Shown piece after piece: positions 34,475-42,840 of a stretch of DNA of 64,000 nucleotides (positions are counted from its first letter, which is position 1; the number at the start of each line of letters is the position of its first letter). Origin of the DNA: DASVEE01 sp036380735 (GTDB lineage: Bacteria; Acidobacteriota; Thermoanaerobaculia; Gp7-AA8); NCBI GenBank assembly GCA_036380735.1, contig DASVEE010000039.1:62001-126000 (forward strand), read 5' to 3'. Made by a program: the position numbers and the translations under genes. Below the pieces are notes generated by a model. That model was not told where the DNA came from. It saw nothing but the letters and a program-made list of their open reading frames with translations, and ran no database searches.

Positions 34475-35053
34475 TCAGAGTGGACTCCCGGACACGACAC
34501 CCTCCAGCATCGCCAGACGCTGCTGCGGGTTGCCGTGCAGTTCCGCGATGCGCAGCGCGCCGCCGCCGAGCAGGTCGTATTCATCGGTGGTCACCAGCTC
34601 CACGAGGTGGTCGTTCATCAGCTGGCGCAGCTCGAGGTCTTCGTCTTCCGGGGCGTCGATGGCGTCGCGGCGGTTGAGGGGGAGGACGATCAGGAGGTCG
34701 AGGTGGGCGAGGCCGCGGGAGGCGAGCTCGATTGCCGGCTCGAGAAGCCTCGACGCCCGGTGGCGGGGATGGCGCTCGTCGAGGGCGAGGAGGTAGGCGA
34801 TGAAGTCGAGGGGGCTGCGCTCGGCGAGCATCCGGGCGCCGGGGGCGTACTGCGCGAGCCGCTCCACGCTCACTTCGAGCTGGCGGTAGAAGTCGTCGGG
34901 GCCGGGGGCGGCGGAGAGCTCCTCGCCATGGAGCTCGGTGAGCCAGACGTAGGGCTCGGGCTCGTGGGTGTAGTCGCCGTGCGCGGCGAGGAAGTCTTCG
35001 ATGAGGGTGCTCTTGCCGGAGCAGTGCGTGCCGGAAACGGCGATTCTCACCAT
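34475..35053 (-). CDS. AAA-family P-loop ATPase/kinase-like protein
   Basis: 192 residues. Walker A VSGTHCSGKSTLIE at the N-terminus, EPEPYVWL, LAERSPLDFIAYLLAL (thymidylate-kinase-like lid region) and LDLLIVLPLNRRDAI. Pattern of AAA_28-type small ATP-binding proteins related to nucleotide kinases; the substrate is unknown. Ends about 30 nt before the DUF6429 start on the same strand, so the two could be co-transcribed. Confidence 0.75.
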   Translation of the reverse strand: MVRIAVSGTHCSGKSTLIEDFLAAHGDYTHEPEPYVWLTELHGEELSAAPGPDDFYRQLEVSVERLAQYAPGARMLAERSPLDFIAYLLALDERHPRHRASRLLEPAIELASRGLAHLDLLIVLPLNRRDAIDAPEDEDLELRQLMNDHLVELVTTDEYDLLGGGALRIAELHGNPQQRLAMLEGVVSGSPL

Positions 35054-35076
35054 GTGAAGGTAGCGCAGATCGGGCC

Positions 35077-35156
35077 GGGGGAACGATGGACCTATAGGAC
35101 AGATAGGACCTATAGGAGCTGCGCAGCGCGGAGCATTCGTCCTATCGTTCCTACTT
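35077..35156. repeat. Family-A palindromic repeat
   Basis: GGGGGAACGAT followed by four 9-bp units, loop GAGCTGCGCAGCGCGGAGC, short right arm ATTCGTCCTATCGTTCC. The next gene's stop TAG touches the right edge. Confidence 0.87.
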
Positions 35157-35618
35157 GTCCTCTTCCGGCGTCTTCTTCTTCCTCTTGCCCAGCTTGTTCA
35201 TCTGCCGGAGGCGCTCGACGTGGGGGATGAGATCGGCGTGCTCCCGCTGGCGGACGAGCTGACGGGCGATGCCGTAGGCCTGCAGCGCCTTGAGGCCCAT
35301 GCGGTGCCGGCGGATGAGGTTCGCGCAGCTGATGCCCAGGAGCAGCGTGCGTGCTTGCGCCTCGACCTCGCTCCACTCGCCCATTGACCTCATCTCCTTG
35401 AAGAGAGCGTCGGAGGTGCTGTCGAGCGCCTGATTGATCGTGGGGGACGCGCCGATGGTACTGATGGCCTCGACCACCCAGTCACGCTCGAGCGTCGAAG
35501 CGCGGCGCAGGGCGAGGATCTCGTCATTCGTCAGGATCTTGAAGTCGGGGATGCGCTCCGCGTAGGAACGAAGGAGCTGAATGAGCTCGTGAGGGTTGAT
35601 CGGCTCTTGCGACGGCAT
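35151..35618 (-). CDS. Conserved-looking hypothetical protein, helical
   Basis: 155 residues, soluble, mostly helical and charged, with a Lys-rich C-terminus (GKRKKKTPEEDK). Segments such as ILALRRASTLERDWVVEAIS, TIGASP and ANLIRRHRMGLKALQAYGIA look constrained, but I cannot name the family. No signal or membrane segment. Upstream lies a 414-bp non-coding region with a 22-bp repeat array that might control it. Confidence 0.6.
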   Translation of the reverse strand: MPSQEPINPHELIQLLRSYAERIPDFKILTNDEILALRRASTLERDWVVEAISTIGASPTINQALDSTSDALFKEMRSMGEWSEVEAQARTLLLGISCANLIRRHRMGLKALQAYGIARQLVRQREHADLIPHVERLRQMNKLGKRKKKTPEEDK

Positions 35619-35650
35619 GCAGACGTCTCCTCATCACTAATGGGGTGCGG

Positions 35651-35801
35651 TGATGAGCAGTATAGCCTCTCCTGATGAGTACGTCATAGGCTTTCGATGA
35701 TCGAATCGGAGGCTGATGATGTTTGGATCAGAGGCCGATGATGAATGTATCAGCCGTCGATGATCTATTTATCAGAAGCTGATGATGAATCTATCGGAGG
35801 C
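35651..35801. repeat. Degenerate 22-bp tandem repeat array
   Basis: Seven consecutive units begin with (T/C)GATGA: starts at 35651, 35673, 35695 (19 bp), 35714, 35736, 35758 and 35780. Consensus is close to YGATGATGAATNTATCAGAGGC. Weaker relatives continue to about 35945. No intervening spacers, so not a CRISPR. Possible regulator-binding iterons; nothing else is visible in the 35619-36032 gap except the hairpin at 35982. Confidence 0.75.
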
Positions 35802-35981
35802 ATCTGACGTAGCGAATGGCGGCGTCTATCAAAATGGATGAATGCGCATGATGCAAAGGATGAAGGCCTCTATCGTTTACATCGGAGGCGAGTGATCTCG
35901 TCATCGGGCCGCGATGATGGAGAGGATAGGCGCGCCTATCGAATTCGACAGACGGCTGCGATCAGAACGACGGCACGACAC

Positions 35982-36015
35982 GACGAAGAGGACGGAACTG
36001 TTCGTCCTCTTCGTC
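35982..36015 (-). terminator. Perfect 13-bp hairpin after the YkvA gene
   Basis: GACGAAGAGGACG (35982-35994) pairs exactly with CGTCCTCTTCGTC (36003-36015), loop GAACTGTT. It lies 17 nt after the stop of the minus-strand gene. No T-tract follows on the minus strand, so it is a terminator-like or mRNA-end-protecting hairpin rather than a classical intrinsic terminator. Confidence 0.55.
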
Positions 36016-36032
36016 TAGCGCTGTCAGCCGCG

Positions 36033-36530
36033 CTACTTGCCCATGTTCTTCAGTTTGCTCAGGAGATCACCGCCGACGAGGTTGTCCGCGGCGTCGAGCA
36101 CCTTGCGGATCATGTGCAGCACGTCTTCGTCGCCGCTCCAATGCTCGCGCAGGACCTCCACGTCGGTGTCGCCGATCATGCGGTTGAGCATGTAGACGGC
36201 GAACACGAGGTCGTCGAGGTAACCGATCGGGCCGACGAAGCCCTCGGGGATGATGTCGAAGGGGAAGAAGTAGTACGCGAGGCCGCTGCCGAGCAGCATC
36301 TTGTTCTTGCTGTTGACGCGGGGGTCGTTCACGAGGCGCCAGAGCAGCATGAACGTGTCGGGGACGAGGAGCAGGTAGTCGCCGAACTTCTCGAGCTTGC
36401 CCCCCTTCGTCTCGAGGTAGTTGCGGATGCTGTCGCGCACGCGGTCGTAGAAGCGCTGGGCGCGATCCTGGCTCACCGGGTCCGCCATCGAGGCGCTTTC
36501 TTCGAAGTTGTCGTCCATCTCATTTGCCAT
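36033..36530 (-). CDS. YkvA family (DUF1232) protein
   Basis: 165 residues. The core LLLVPDTFMLLWRLVNDPRV, LGSGLAYYFFPFDIIPE and IGYLDDLVFAVYMLNRM is the DUF1232 signature (a short membrane-associated hairpin with PxDxIP). Function unknown. ATG 36530 overlaps the end of the upstream gene by 11 bp, so the two are translationally coupled. Confidence 0.85.
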   Translation of the reverse strand: MANEMDDNFEESASMADPVSQDRAQRFYDRVRDSIRNYLETKGGKLEKFGDYLLLVPDTFMLLWRLVNDPRVNSKNKMLLGSGLAYYFFPFDIIPEGFVGPIGYLDDLVFAVYMLNRMIGDTDVEVLREHWSGDEDVLHMIRKVLDAADNLVGGDLLSKLKNMGK

Positions 36531-36996
36531 TGAAGCCTCCGTCGGGCGGCATGTCCGCTCCACCTCGGCCGAGAGTGACGGACAGCCCTCCATCGATGAT
36601 CCAGACCTTCTGGATGTCTGCGGAGACGAAAGGTGGCAAAAAGCGGTCCAGCGAGATGACGAACGTCGCCGGCTCCTTGTACTCGACCACGTCTTTCGGG
36701 ATCTGCGACTTGAAGATGTCGAGCAGGATGGTCGGGACGGCGAACCGCCCGGCGTTGATCTTCGCCAGCGGCACGTAGATGGTGGTGCCGCGGGCGTAGA
36801 TGTGCCGGACTTCCACCGTGAACGGGACGAGGAGGAACTTGCGCACGGTCCCGGTGGCGCGAATGACGCCATTCTCGAACGCGACGTCGAGCGTCTCGAT
36901 GGGCGGTTTCCCGGCGATCATGGCGCGCGCCATCTCCGCGATCTTCGTCCCGTCGACGCGGATTTCGAGCGAGTCCCATTCGATCAACTTTTTCAT
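36520..36996 (-). CDS. Hypothetical beta-rich protein coupled to YkvA
   Basis: 158 residues beginning KKLIEWDSLEIRVDGTKIAE. Alternating strands (LDVAFENGVIRATGTVRKFL, VPFTVEVRHIYARGTTIYV) give the look of a lipid-binding tube or DUF2993/LmeA-like fold, but I cannot confirm a family. No signal peptide. Its start is 23 bp from the divergent carB start, so both promoters must overlap in that short space. Ends with GGADMPPDGGFNGK, rich in glycine. Confidence 0.6.
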   Translation of the reverse strand: MKKLIEWDSLEIRVDGTKIAEMARAMIAGKPPIETLDVAFENGVIRATGTVRKFLLVPFTVEVRHIYARGTTIYVPLAKINAGRFAVPTILLDIFKSQIPKDVVEYKEPATFVISLDRFLPPFVSADIQKVWIIDGGLSVTLGRGGADMPPDGGFNGK

Positions 36997-37006
36997 CTGC
37001 TCACTG

Positions 37007-37012
37007 TATTAT
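37007..37012 (+). promoter_or_regulatory. -10 hexamer of carB (leaderless type)
   Basis: TATTAT, 7 nt before GTG 37020, in a 23-bp divergent gap. Confidence 0.6.
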
Positions 37013-37019
37013 CCGCGCC

Positions 37020-40000
37020 GTGCCGAAACGGACCGATCTCAAAAGCATTCTCATCATCGGTTCCGGCCCCATCGTCATCGGTCAGGCAGTCGAATTCGAC
37101 TACTCCGGTACACAGGCTTGCAAAGCGCTGAAGGACGAGGGTTACCGGATCATCCTCGTCAATTCGAACCCGGCGACCATCATGACGGATCCGGAGTTCG
37201 CCGACGCGACGTACATCGAGCCGCTGACGCCGGAGTCGCTGGAGCGGATCATCGAGCGGGAGAAGCCGGACGCGATCCTCCCCACCGTCGGCGGGCAGAC
37301 CGGCATCAACCTGGCGATGGCGCTCTACGAGAACGGCGCGCTCGAGCGCCACGGCGTGGAGCTGATCGGCGCGAACTACGACGCGATCAAGACCGCCGAG
37401 GACCGCCAGCTCTTCAAGGAGACGATGCAGCGCATCGGCGCCGAGGTGGCGAAGTCGCGGCATTGCGGCAACGTGCCGGAGGCGGAGGAGTTCGCCGCCC
37501 AGATCGGCTATCCGCTCGTCATTCGCCCCTCCTTCACCCTCGGCGGCTCCGGCGGCGGCATCGCGTACAACGTCGAAGAGCTGCGCTCGATCGTGGCCCG
37601 CGGCGTCGAGCTCTCCCCCGTCGGTCACGTGCTCGTCGAAGAGTCGGTGATCGGCTGGAAGGAGTTCGAGCTCGAGGTCATGCGCGACCGCGCGGACAAC
37701 GTGATCATCGTCTGCTCGATCGAGAACTTCGACGCGATGGGCGTGCACACCGGCGACTCGATCACGGTCGCGCCGCAGCAGACGCTGACGAACGGCGAAT
37801 ACCAGGCGATGCGCGACGAGGCGATGAAGATCATTCGCGCGATCGGCGTGGAGACCGGCGGCTCGAACATCCAGTTCGCCGTCGATCCGAAGACCGGCCG
37901 CCGCCTCGTCATCGAGATGAACCCCCGCGTCTCCCGCTCCTCCGCGCTCGCCTCGAAAGCGACCGGCTTCCCGATCGCGAAGTTCGCGGCGAAGCTGGCG
38001 GCGGGCTACACGCTCGACGAGATCCCGAACGACATCACGAAGAAGACGCCGGCGTCGTTCGAGCCGTCCATCGACTACGTGGTGGTGAAGATCCCGCGCT
38101 TCTCCTTCGAGAAGTTCCCGAACACGCCGCAGCTGCTCAGCTTCTCGATGCAGTCGGTCGGCGAGTCGATGGCCATCGGGCGTACGTTTTCCGAGGCGCT
38201 GCAGAAGGGGTTGCGGTCGCTGGAGATCGGCGTGGCCGGCCTCGAAACGCGCAACTCTCCTCGGGAGAAGCTGCCCGAGCTGCTGCGCACGCCGACACCG
38301 GACCGCATCTTCGCGGTGGGCGATGCGCTGCGCGCGGGGATGACGGTCGACGAGATCTACGCGCTGTCGCACATCGACCCGTGGTTCCTGCGCGAGATGC
38401 GCACGATCGTCGAGCTGGAACAGAAGACGGCGCAGACCGGCGTCTCGGTGCCCAACGACGAGAGCTCGGCGGGCGGCGTGCCGCTGCGCCGGCTGAAGCG
38501 CGCCGGCTTCTCCGACCGGCAGCTCGCGAAGCTGACGAACCGCACGGAAAAGGAGCTGCGCGACCTGCGGCACGCGGCCGGGCTGCGCCCCGTCTACAAG
38601 CGCGTCGACACGTGCGCGGCGGAGTTCGAAGCCTCGACGCCGTACCTCTACTCGACGTACGAGCAGGAGAACGAGGCCAACCCGACGGACCGCCGCAAGG
38701 TGCTGATCCTCGGCTCCGGGCCGAACCGCATCGGGCAGGGCATCGAGTTCGACACCTGCTGCGTGCACGCGTCGTTTGCGCTGCGCGAGGCGGGCTTCGA
38801 GACGATCATGCTGAACTGCAATCCGGAGACGGTGTCGACGGATTACGACACGTCTGACCGCCTGTACTTCGAGCCGCTGACGCTCGAGGACGTGCTGGAA
38901 GTGGTGGAGCTGGAGAAGCCCGAGGGCGTCATCGTGCAGTTCGGCGGGCAGACGCCGCTGAAGCTGGCGAAGGCGCTGCAGGAAGCGGGCGTGCCGATGT
39001 GGGGCACGTCGGTGGATTCGATCGACGTGGCCGAGGACCGGGAGCGCTTCGGGGAGCTGGTGCGGGAGCATCACATCCTCGTGCCGGCGAACGGCACCGC
39101 GGTGAACGAGCCGGAAGCGCTCGAAGTGGCCAACCGCATCGGCTACCCCGTCATCGTCCGCCCCTCGTACGTCCTCGGCGGCCGCGCGATGGCGATCGTG
39201 TACGACGACGAGGCGCTGCGCAGCTACATGGCGCGCGCGGTGGAAGCGGCGCCCGGGCATCCGATCCTCATCGACCGCTTCCTCGAGGACGCGATCGAGA
39301 TCGACGTCGACGCGATCTCCGACGGCACCGACGTGGTGGTCGCCGGCGTGATGGAGCACATCGAGCTGGCGGGGATTCACTCCGGCGATTCGACGACGAT
39401 CATCCCGCCGTACATCATCGGCGCGCGCGAGCAGGACCGCATCCGCCGCCGCACGGTGGAGCTGGCGAAGGCGCTGAACGTGATCGGCTTGATGAACGTG
39501 CAGTACGCGATCTTCCAGGGCGACCTGTACGTGCTGGAAGTGAATCCGCGCGCCTCGCGCACGATCCCGTACGTGTCGAAGGCGACCGGCGTGTCGTTCG
39601 CGAAGATCGCCGCGCGTGTCATGGCCGGCGAGACGCTGCGCCAGCTCGGCCTGACGGCGGAGCCGCGCGTGCACGGCTACTTCGTCAAGGCGCCGGTGTT
39701 TCCGTTCAACCGCTTCCCCCGCGAGGACACGCTCCTCGGGCCGGAGATGAAGTCGACCGGCGAAGTGATGGGCTCATCTCCGCAGTTTGGCGAGGCGTAC
39801 GCGAAGGCGCTCCTCGGCGCCGGCGTGAAGCTGCCGCGCGGCGGCACCGCGTTCATCTCGGTCAACGACAACGACAAGCGCCCCTTGGTGGCGCAACTGG
39901 CGAAGGAGCTGTCGTCGTTCGGCTTCGCGATCATCGCGACGTCGGGCACGAAGGAGTTCCTCGTGCGGAACGGCGTCACGGCGGCGCTCGCGGAGAAGGT

Positions 40001-40244
40001 GCACGAAGGACGGCCGAACGTGGTCGACCGCATGATCAACGGCGAAGTGACGCTGGTGATCAACACCCCGCTGGGCAAGAGCGCCTTCTTCGACGACACG
40101 TACATCCGCCGCACCGCGCTGCAGATGAACATCCCGTGCATCACGACGCTGTCCGCGGCGAGTGCCTGCGTGGATGGGATCCGCGCGCTGCGCGATGGGG
40201 TGAGTACGTTTGCGTCGCTGCAGGAGCAGCATCGGGCGAAGTAG
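37020..40244 (+). CDS. carB: Carbamoyl-phosphate synthase large subunit
   Basis: Makes carbamoyl phosphate from bicarbonate, ammonia (from CarA) and two ATP, feeding pyrimidines and arginine. 1074 residues, full length (E. coli 1073). Two homologous ATP-grasp halves: the first begins ILIIGSGPIVIGQAVEFDYS, with VIRPSFTLGGSGGGI and EMNPRVSRSSALASKATG. The second begins KVLILGSGPNRIGQGIEFD, with VRPSYVLGGRAMAIVY and EVNPRASRTIPYVSKATG. The C-terminal MGS-like allosteric domain contains IIATSGTKEFL. carA is not in the window. GTG start with TATTAT 7 nt upstream. A complex repeat block starts 8 bp after the stop. Confidence 0.97.
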   Translation: MPKRTDLKSILIIGSGPIVIGQAVEFDYSGTQACKALKDEGYRIILVNSNPATIMTDPEFADATYIEPLTPESLERIIEREKPDAILPTVGGQTGINLAMALYENGALERHGVELIGANYDAIKTAEDRQLFKETMQRIGAEVAKSRHCGNVPEAEEFAAQIGYPLVIRPSFTLGGSGGGIAYNVEELRSIVARGVELSPVGHVLVEESVIGWKEFELEVMRDRADNVIIVCSIENFDAMGVHTGDSITVAPQQTLTNGEYQAMRDEAMKIIRAIGVETGGSNIQFAVDPKTGRRLVIEMNPRVSRSSALASKATGFPIAKFAAKLAAGYTLDEIPNDITKKTPASFEPSIDYVVVKIPRFSFEKFPNTPQLLSFSMQSVGESMAIGRTFSEALQKGLRSLEIGVAGLETRNSPREKLPELLRTPTPDRIFAVGDALRAGMTVDEIYALSHIDPWFLREMRTIVELEQKTAQTGVSVPNDESSAGGVPLRRLKRAGFSDRQLAKLTNRTEKELRDLRHAAGLRPVYKRVDTCAAEFEASTPYLYSTYEQENEANPTDRRKVLILGSGPNRIGQGIEFDTCCVHASFALREAGFETIMLNCNPETVSTDYDTSDRLYFEPLTLEDVLEVVELEKPEGVIVQFGGQTPLKLAKALQEAGVPMWGTSVDSIDVAEDRERFGELVREHHILVPANGTAVNEPEALEVANRIGYPVIVRPSYVLGGRAMAIVYDDEALRSYMARAVEAAPGHPILIDRFLEDAIEIDVDAISDGTDVVVAGVMEHIELAGIHSGDSTTIIPPYIIGAREQDRIRRRTVELAKALNVIGLMNVQYAIFQGDLYVLEVNPRASRTIPYVSKATGVSFAKIAARVMAGETLRQLGLTAEPRVHGYFVKAPVFPFNRFPREDTLLGPEMKSTGEVMGSSPQFGEAYAKALLGAGVKLPRGGTAFISVNDNDKRPLVAQLAKELSSFGFAIIATSGTKEFLVRNGVTAALAEKVHEGRPNVVDRMINGEVTLVINTPLGKSAFFDDTYIRRTALQMNIPCITTLSAASACVDGIRALRDGVSTFASLQEQHRAK

Positions 40245-40271
40245 CGCGGGGAACGATGGGACCACGACGCG

Positions 40272-40505
40272 AACCTTCCCCGGCGTTGAGCCGGGGACCG
40301 GCGCATGTCCCCCTGTGTCATCCCGAATCCCTCCGTATGGGGGGAAGGGCGGAGGAGGAGGGTGAGGGATCTGTGTGGGGGAACCACAGCGCAACGATGC
40401 CGTCACCTTCCCCCGCACAGATCCCTCACCCACCTTCCCCACCCACGCCCCCGTACGGTGGGATTCGGGATGACACATGGGGGGACATGCCCACGCCCCA
40501 CACCG
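40272..40505. repeat. Large imperfect inverted repeat (family C) nested in a family-A element
   Basis: GCATGTCCCCCTGTGTCATCC (40302-) and GATGACACATGGGGGGACATGC (to 40490) face each other. Inner arms are AGGGATCTGTGTGGGGGAA and TTCCCCCGCACAGATCCCT around a loop near 40384-40407. A small perfect hairpin CCCCGGC-GTTGA-GCCGGGG precedes it. Family-A sequence flanks both sides (40248-40262 and from 40504), so this looks like an insertion into an A element. Confidence 0.8.
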
Positions 40506-40620
40506 GGGAACGACAGGACCGATAGGACGAATAGGACCTATAGGACAGATGGGACGGCAGTAGCCCGCAGTTGTCCTATACGTCCTATAGGTCCTATTTG
40601 TCCTACAGGTCCTATCGATG
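40504..40620. repeat. Family-A palindromic repeat after carB
   Basis: CGGGGAACGACAGGAC then AGGACnnAT units, loop GGCAGTAGCCCGCAG, then TTGTCCTATACGTCCTATAGG units to CTATCGATGC. A detached left-edge copy, GCGGGGAACGATGGGACC, lies at 40247-40262. Fills the junction between converging carB and the histone-like gene. Confidence 0.85.
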
Positions 40621-40624
40621 CTGC

Positions 40625-41827
40625 CTACAGCACCACGACGGTCAACCGTGCGATCGCCAGGTCGGTCTTGTAGAGAGAGATCGCGCGGATCGAGTACGGG
40701 AAGCGTTTGGCCGCGGCGGAGGGCTCGACGGCGCCGGACATCTGGCGGTGAGGGCGTGCGCCGCCGGGCTTGTGGGTGCGGAAGACGGCCTGGGTGAAGG
40801 GGGTGTTGCCGCGCTCGAATTCGATGACGACTTCTTCGACCGTCACGTCCGTGCCGCCGAAGTAGCGGAAGTCCCATTCGATGCCTTCGCCGACGCGAAG
40901 GGTGATCTCTTCGGGCTGGACGATGACGTAGGTGCGGCCGGCGGTCTGTTCGAAGTCGACGCGCACGGGGATGGTGCGGGTGGTGAAGGGGAGGACGTCC
41001 TCTTCACGGATGAGGCGGTCGGAGGACGCCGGCGGAGCGGCGACGGCGGACGGGGCTTCGGCTCGCGGCGGCGCGGGGATGAACGAGGCGGCGCGCGGCT
41101 TCTCCGAGGTGAGCCAGGACGCGGCCGGGGCTCCGCTGGACGTGACTTTGAGTCGCGGGCGGCGGGTGCGCTTCTCGGCCACGGGTGCCGGTGCAGCGGG
41201 GACTTTCGGCGCGACGGGCGCCGAGGGGAGTGTGGTCGGGGGAACGGCGGCGGGCTTGAGCGCGGGCTTCGGAGCTTTCACCGCGGCCGGTGCTTTGGCG
41301 GCGGCTTTCGGCGCCGGGACCGGCTTGGCCGCGACGACAGCCTTGGTGGCGGTCTTCGTCGCGGCTTTGACCGCGGTCTTCGCGGCTTTCGCCGCGACGG
41401 CCGGCTTCTTCGTCACGGCGGCTTTGGTCTTCGCGGTGACGGCTTTGGCGACTTCCTTGACCTTCCTGACCGCGGCCTTGGCGGCCTTGACCGGTTTGGA
41501 GGCGACCTTCCTGCCCGACTTGGCGGCTGCTTTCGCGGCTGCCGCGGCGGAGGACCTGGCGGTCGCGGCCGTGGGCTTCACGCCGCCCTTGCCCTTCGCC
41601 GCCGGCGCCGGTTTGGCTTTCGCCTTCGGCGCCGGTTTGGCCGGCCTGGGAGCTGGCTTCGCGGACTTGACTGGTTTTGCTGGCTTTGCGGCTCGAGCTG
41701 CGGGGGCGGCCGGCTTCTTCGCCGTCGCCTTCTTCGCGGCTTTGACCACAGCGTTCTTCACGCGAGCCGCGACTTTGGCCGCACCTTTCCTGCCAGCGGC
41801 CGTCTTTTTCACCTGAGCCTTTGCCAT
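40625..41827 (-). CDS. Histone H1-like Lys/Ala/Pro-rich protein fused to a C-terminal beta domain
   Basis: 400 residues from ATG 41827 (GGAGAGGGG 4 nt upstream). About the first 230 residues are almost only Ala, Lys, Pro, Val and Thr in AAKP/KAAK/AVKA motifs like eukaryotic H1 tails and bacterial H1-like proteins, so it should bind DNA or other polyanions. The last ~130 residues are ordinary: IREEDVLPFTTRTIPVRVDF, TYVIVQPEEITLRVGEGIEW, VEEVVIEFERG, a short RTHKPGGARPHRQ loop and a strand end LAIARLTVVVL, suggesting a beta-sandwich. I do not know this combination. TATATT (41871-41876, minus strand) is a likely -10. Confidence 0.7.
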   Translation of the reverse strand: MAKAQVKKTAAGRKGAAKVAARVKNAVVKAAKKATAKKPAAPAARAAKPAKPVKSAKPAPRPAKPAPKAKAKPAPAAKGKGGVKPTAATARSSAAAAAKAAAKSGRKVASKPVKAAKAAVRKVKEVAKAVTAKTKAAVTKKPAVAAKAAKTAVKAATKTATKAVVAAKPVPAPKAAAKAPAAVKAPKPALKPAAVPPTTLPSAPVAPKVPAAPAPVAEKRTRRPRLKVTSSGAPAASWLTSEKPRAASFIPAPPRAEAPSAVAAPPASSDRLIREEDVLPFTTRTIPVRVDFEQTAGRTYVIVQPEEITLRVGEGIEWDFRYFGGTDVTVEEVVIEFERGNTPFTQAVFRTHKPGGARPHRQMSGAVEPSAAAKRFPYSIRAISLYKTDLAIARLTVVVL

Positions 41828-41931
41828 CGAGCCCCTCTCCGCCGTCCTACACCTGAAAAATGGATGGCGCAATATAGCAGCCGACCCCCGGTTCCGCTAG
41901 AGGACGGCTGTGAAAGGCGCATCGATACGAG

Positions 41932-42031
41932 GCGTTTTCCGTTTTCCGTTGTCCGTTTTCCGTGCTTCGCGCGGCGACCCGTCGCGTAGCGGAGCACGGA
42001 CCACGGACAACGGACCACGGAAAACGCGTCA
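41932..42031. repeat. Family-B palindromic repeat between the SDR gene and the histone-like gene
   Basis: GCGTTTTCCGTTTTCCGTTG heptads, apex CCGTGCTTCGC, loop, then GCGGAGCACGG with complementary heptads ending AAAACGCGTCAG. The right edge overlaps the TGA stop of the SDR gene (42029-42031). Confidence 0.88.
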
Positions 42032-42736
42032 GAAGACGGGGTTCACGGCGAACCCGCCGTCCACGGCGATGCACTGGCCGGTGATGTAGGAGGCGGCGGG
42101 CAGGCAGAGGAACGCGGCCAGGCCGGAGACTTCCTCCGGTTCGCCGATGCGGCCCATCGGGGTGGCGGCCAGGATCTTCCCCAGACGGACGGGGTCCTGC
42201 AGGACCGGCTCCGCGAGCGGGGTGCGGATGTACCAGGGGGCGATGGCGTTGACGCGGATGCCGTCCTTGGCCCACTCCCCTGCCAGCACCTTGGTCAGGT
42301 GCGCCACCGCCGCCTTGGTCATGGCGTACGGGAGGCCGGTGCCGAGGTGGCGGAAGGCGGCGATGGAGATGATGTTGATGACGCTCGCGTTGCCGGACGC
42401 CTTTAATAGAGGATGCGCCAGACGGCAGAGCTCGAAGACGGAGTCCATATTGGTCTCGCGCACGCGCTCGTACTCCTCGTACGTGTAGTCGACCGACGCC
42501 TTACGGATATTGGTGCCGGCGTTGTTGACGAGGATGTCGAGGCGGTCCAGCCCGGCGAAGATGCGCTGCCGGTCGGCGGCACGGCTGACGTCGGCGGAGA
42601 TGCCGTCCGGGTTGTCGCGCGCGACGCCGATGACCGTGGCGCCGAAGCGGCGGAGCTCCTCCGCGATCGCGAGGCCGATGCCTTTGGTGGCGCCGGTGAC
42701 TAAGGCGGTTTTGCCGGTGAGGGTCCAGTGGGTCAT
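42029..42736 (-). CDS. Short-chain dehydrogenase/reductase
   Basis: 235 residues, classical SDR. NAD(P) motif TGATKGIG (14-21), NNAG, catalytic Ser region IISIAAF, YAMTK (Tyr-x3-Lys), and C-terminal GQCIAVDGGF. Closest in feel to the tropinone-reductase-like group of SDRs; substrate not readable. The start codon directly abuts a family-B repeat (GGACAACGC-ATG), so its ribosome-binding region is repeat sequence. Last gene of the murA-folP-cdaA-cdaR-glmM line. Confidence 0.88.
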   Translation of the reverse strand: MTHWTLTGKTALVTGATKGIGLAIAEELRRFGATVIGVARDNPDGISADVSRAADRQRIFAGLDRLDILVNNAGTNIRKASVDYTYEEYERVRETNMDSVFELCRLAHPLLKASGNASVINIISIAAFRHLGTGLPYAMTKAAVAHLTKVLAGEWAKDGIRVNAIAPWYIRTPLAEPVLQDPVRLGKILAATPMGRIGEPEEVSGLAAFLCLPAASYITGQCIAVDGGFAVNPVF

Positions 42737-42840
42737 GCGTTGTCCGTTTTCCGTTGTCCGTTTTCCGTGCTCCGCTGCACGTTGGCTCGCCGAGCGAAGC
42801 ACGGACAACGGACAACGGACAACGGACAACGCGTCAGCTA
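42737..42840. repeat. Family-B palindromic repeat between glmM and the SDR gene
   Basis: Heptads CCGTTGT/CCGTTTT, apex CCGTGCTCCGC, loop TGCACGTTGGCTCGC, then GAAGCACGG and ACAACGG heptads to ACAACGCGTCAGCTAG. It makes up the entire intergenic space, from the glmM stop TAG (42838-42840) to the SDR start codon. Confidence 0.9.

Noticed and set aside
35651..35801. Degenerate CRISPR
   Set aside because: Units abut without spacers and vary within the unit.
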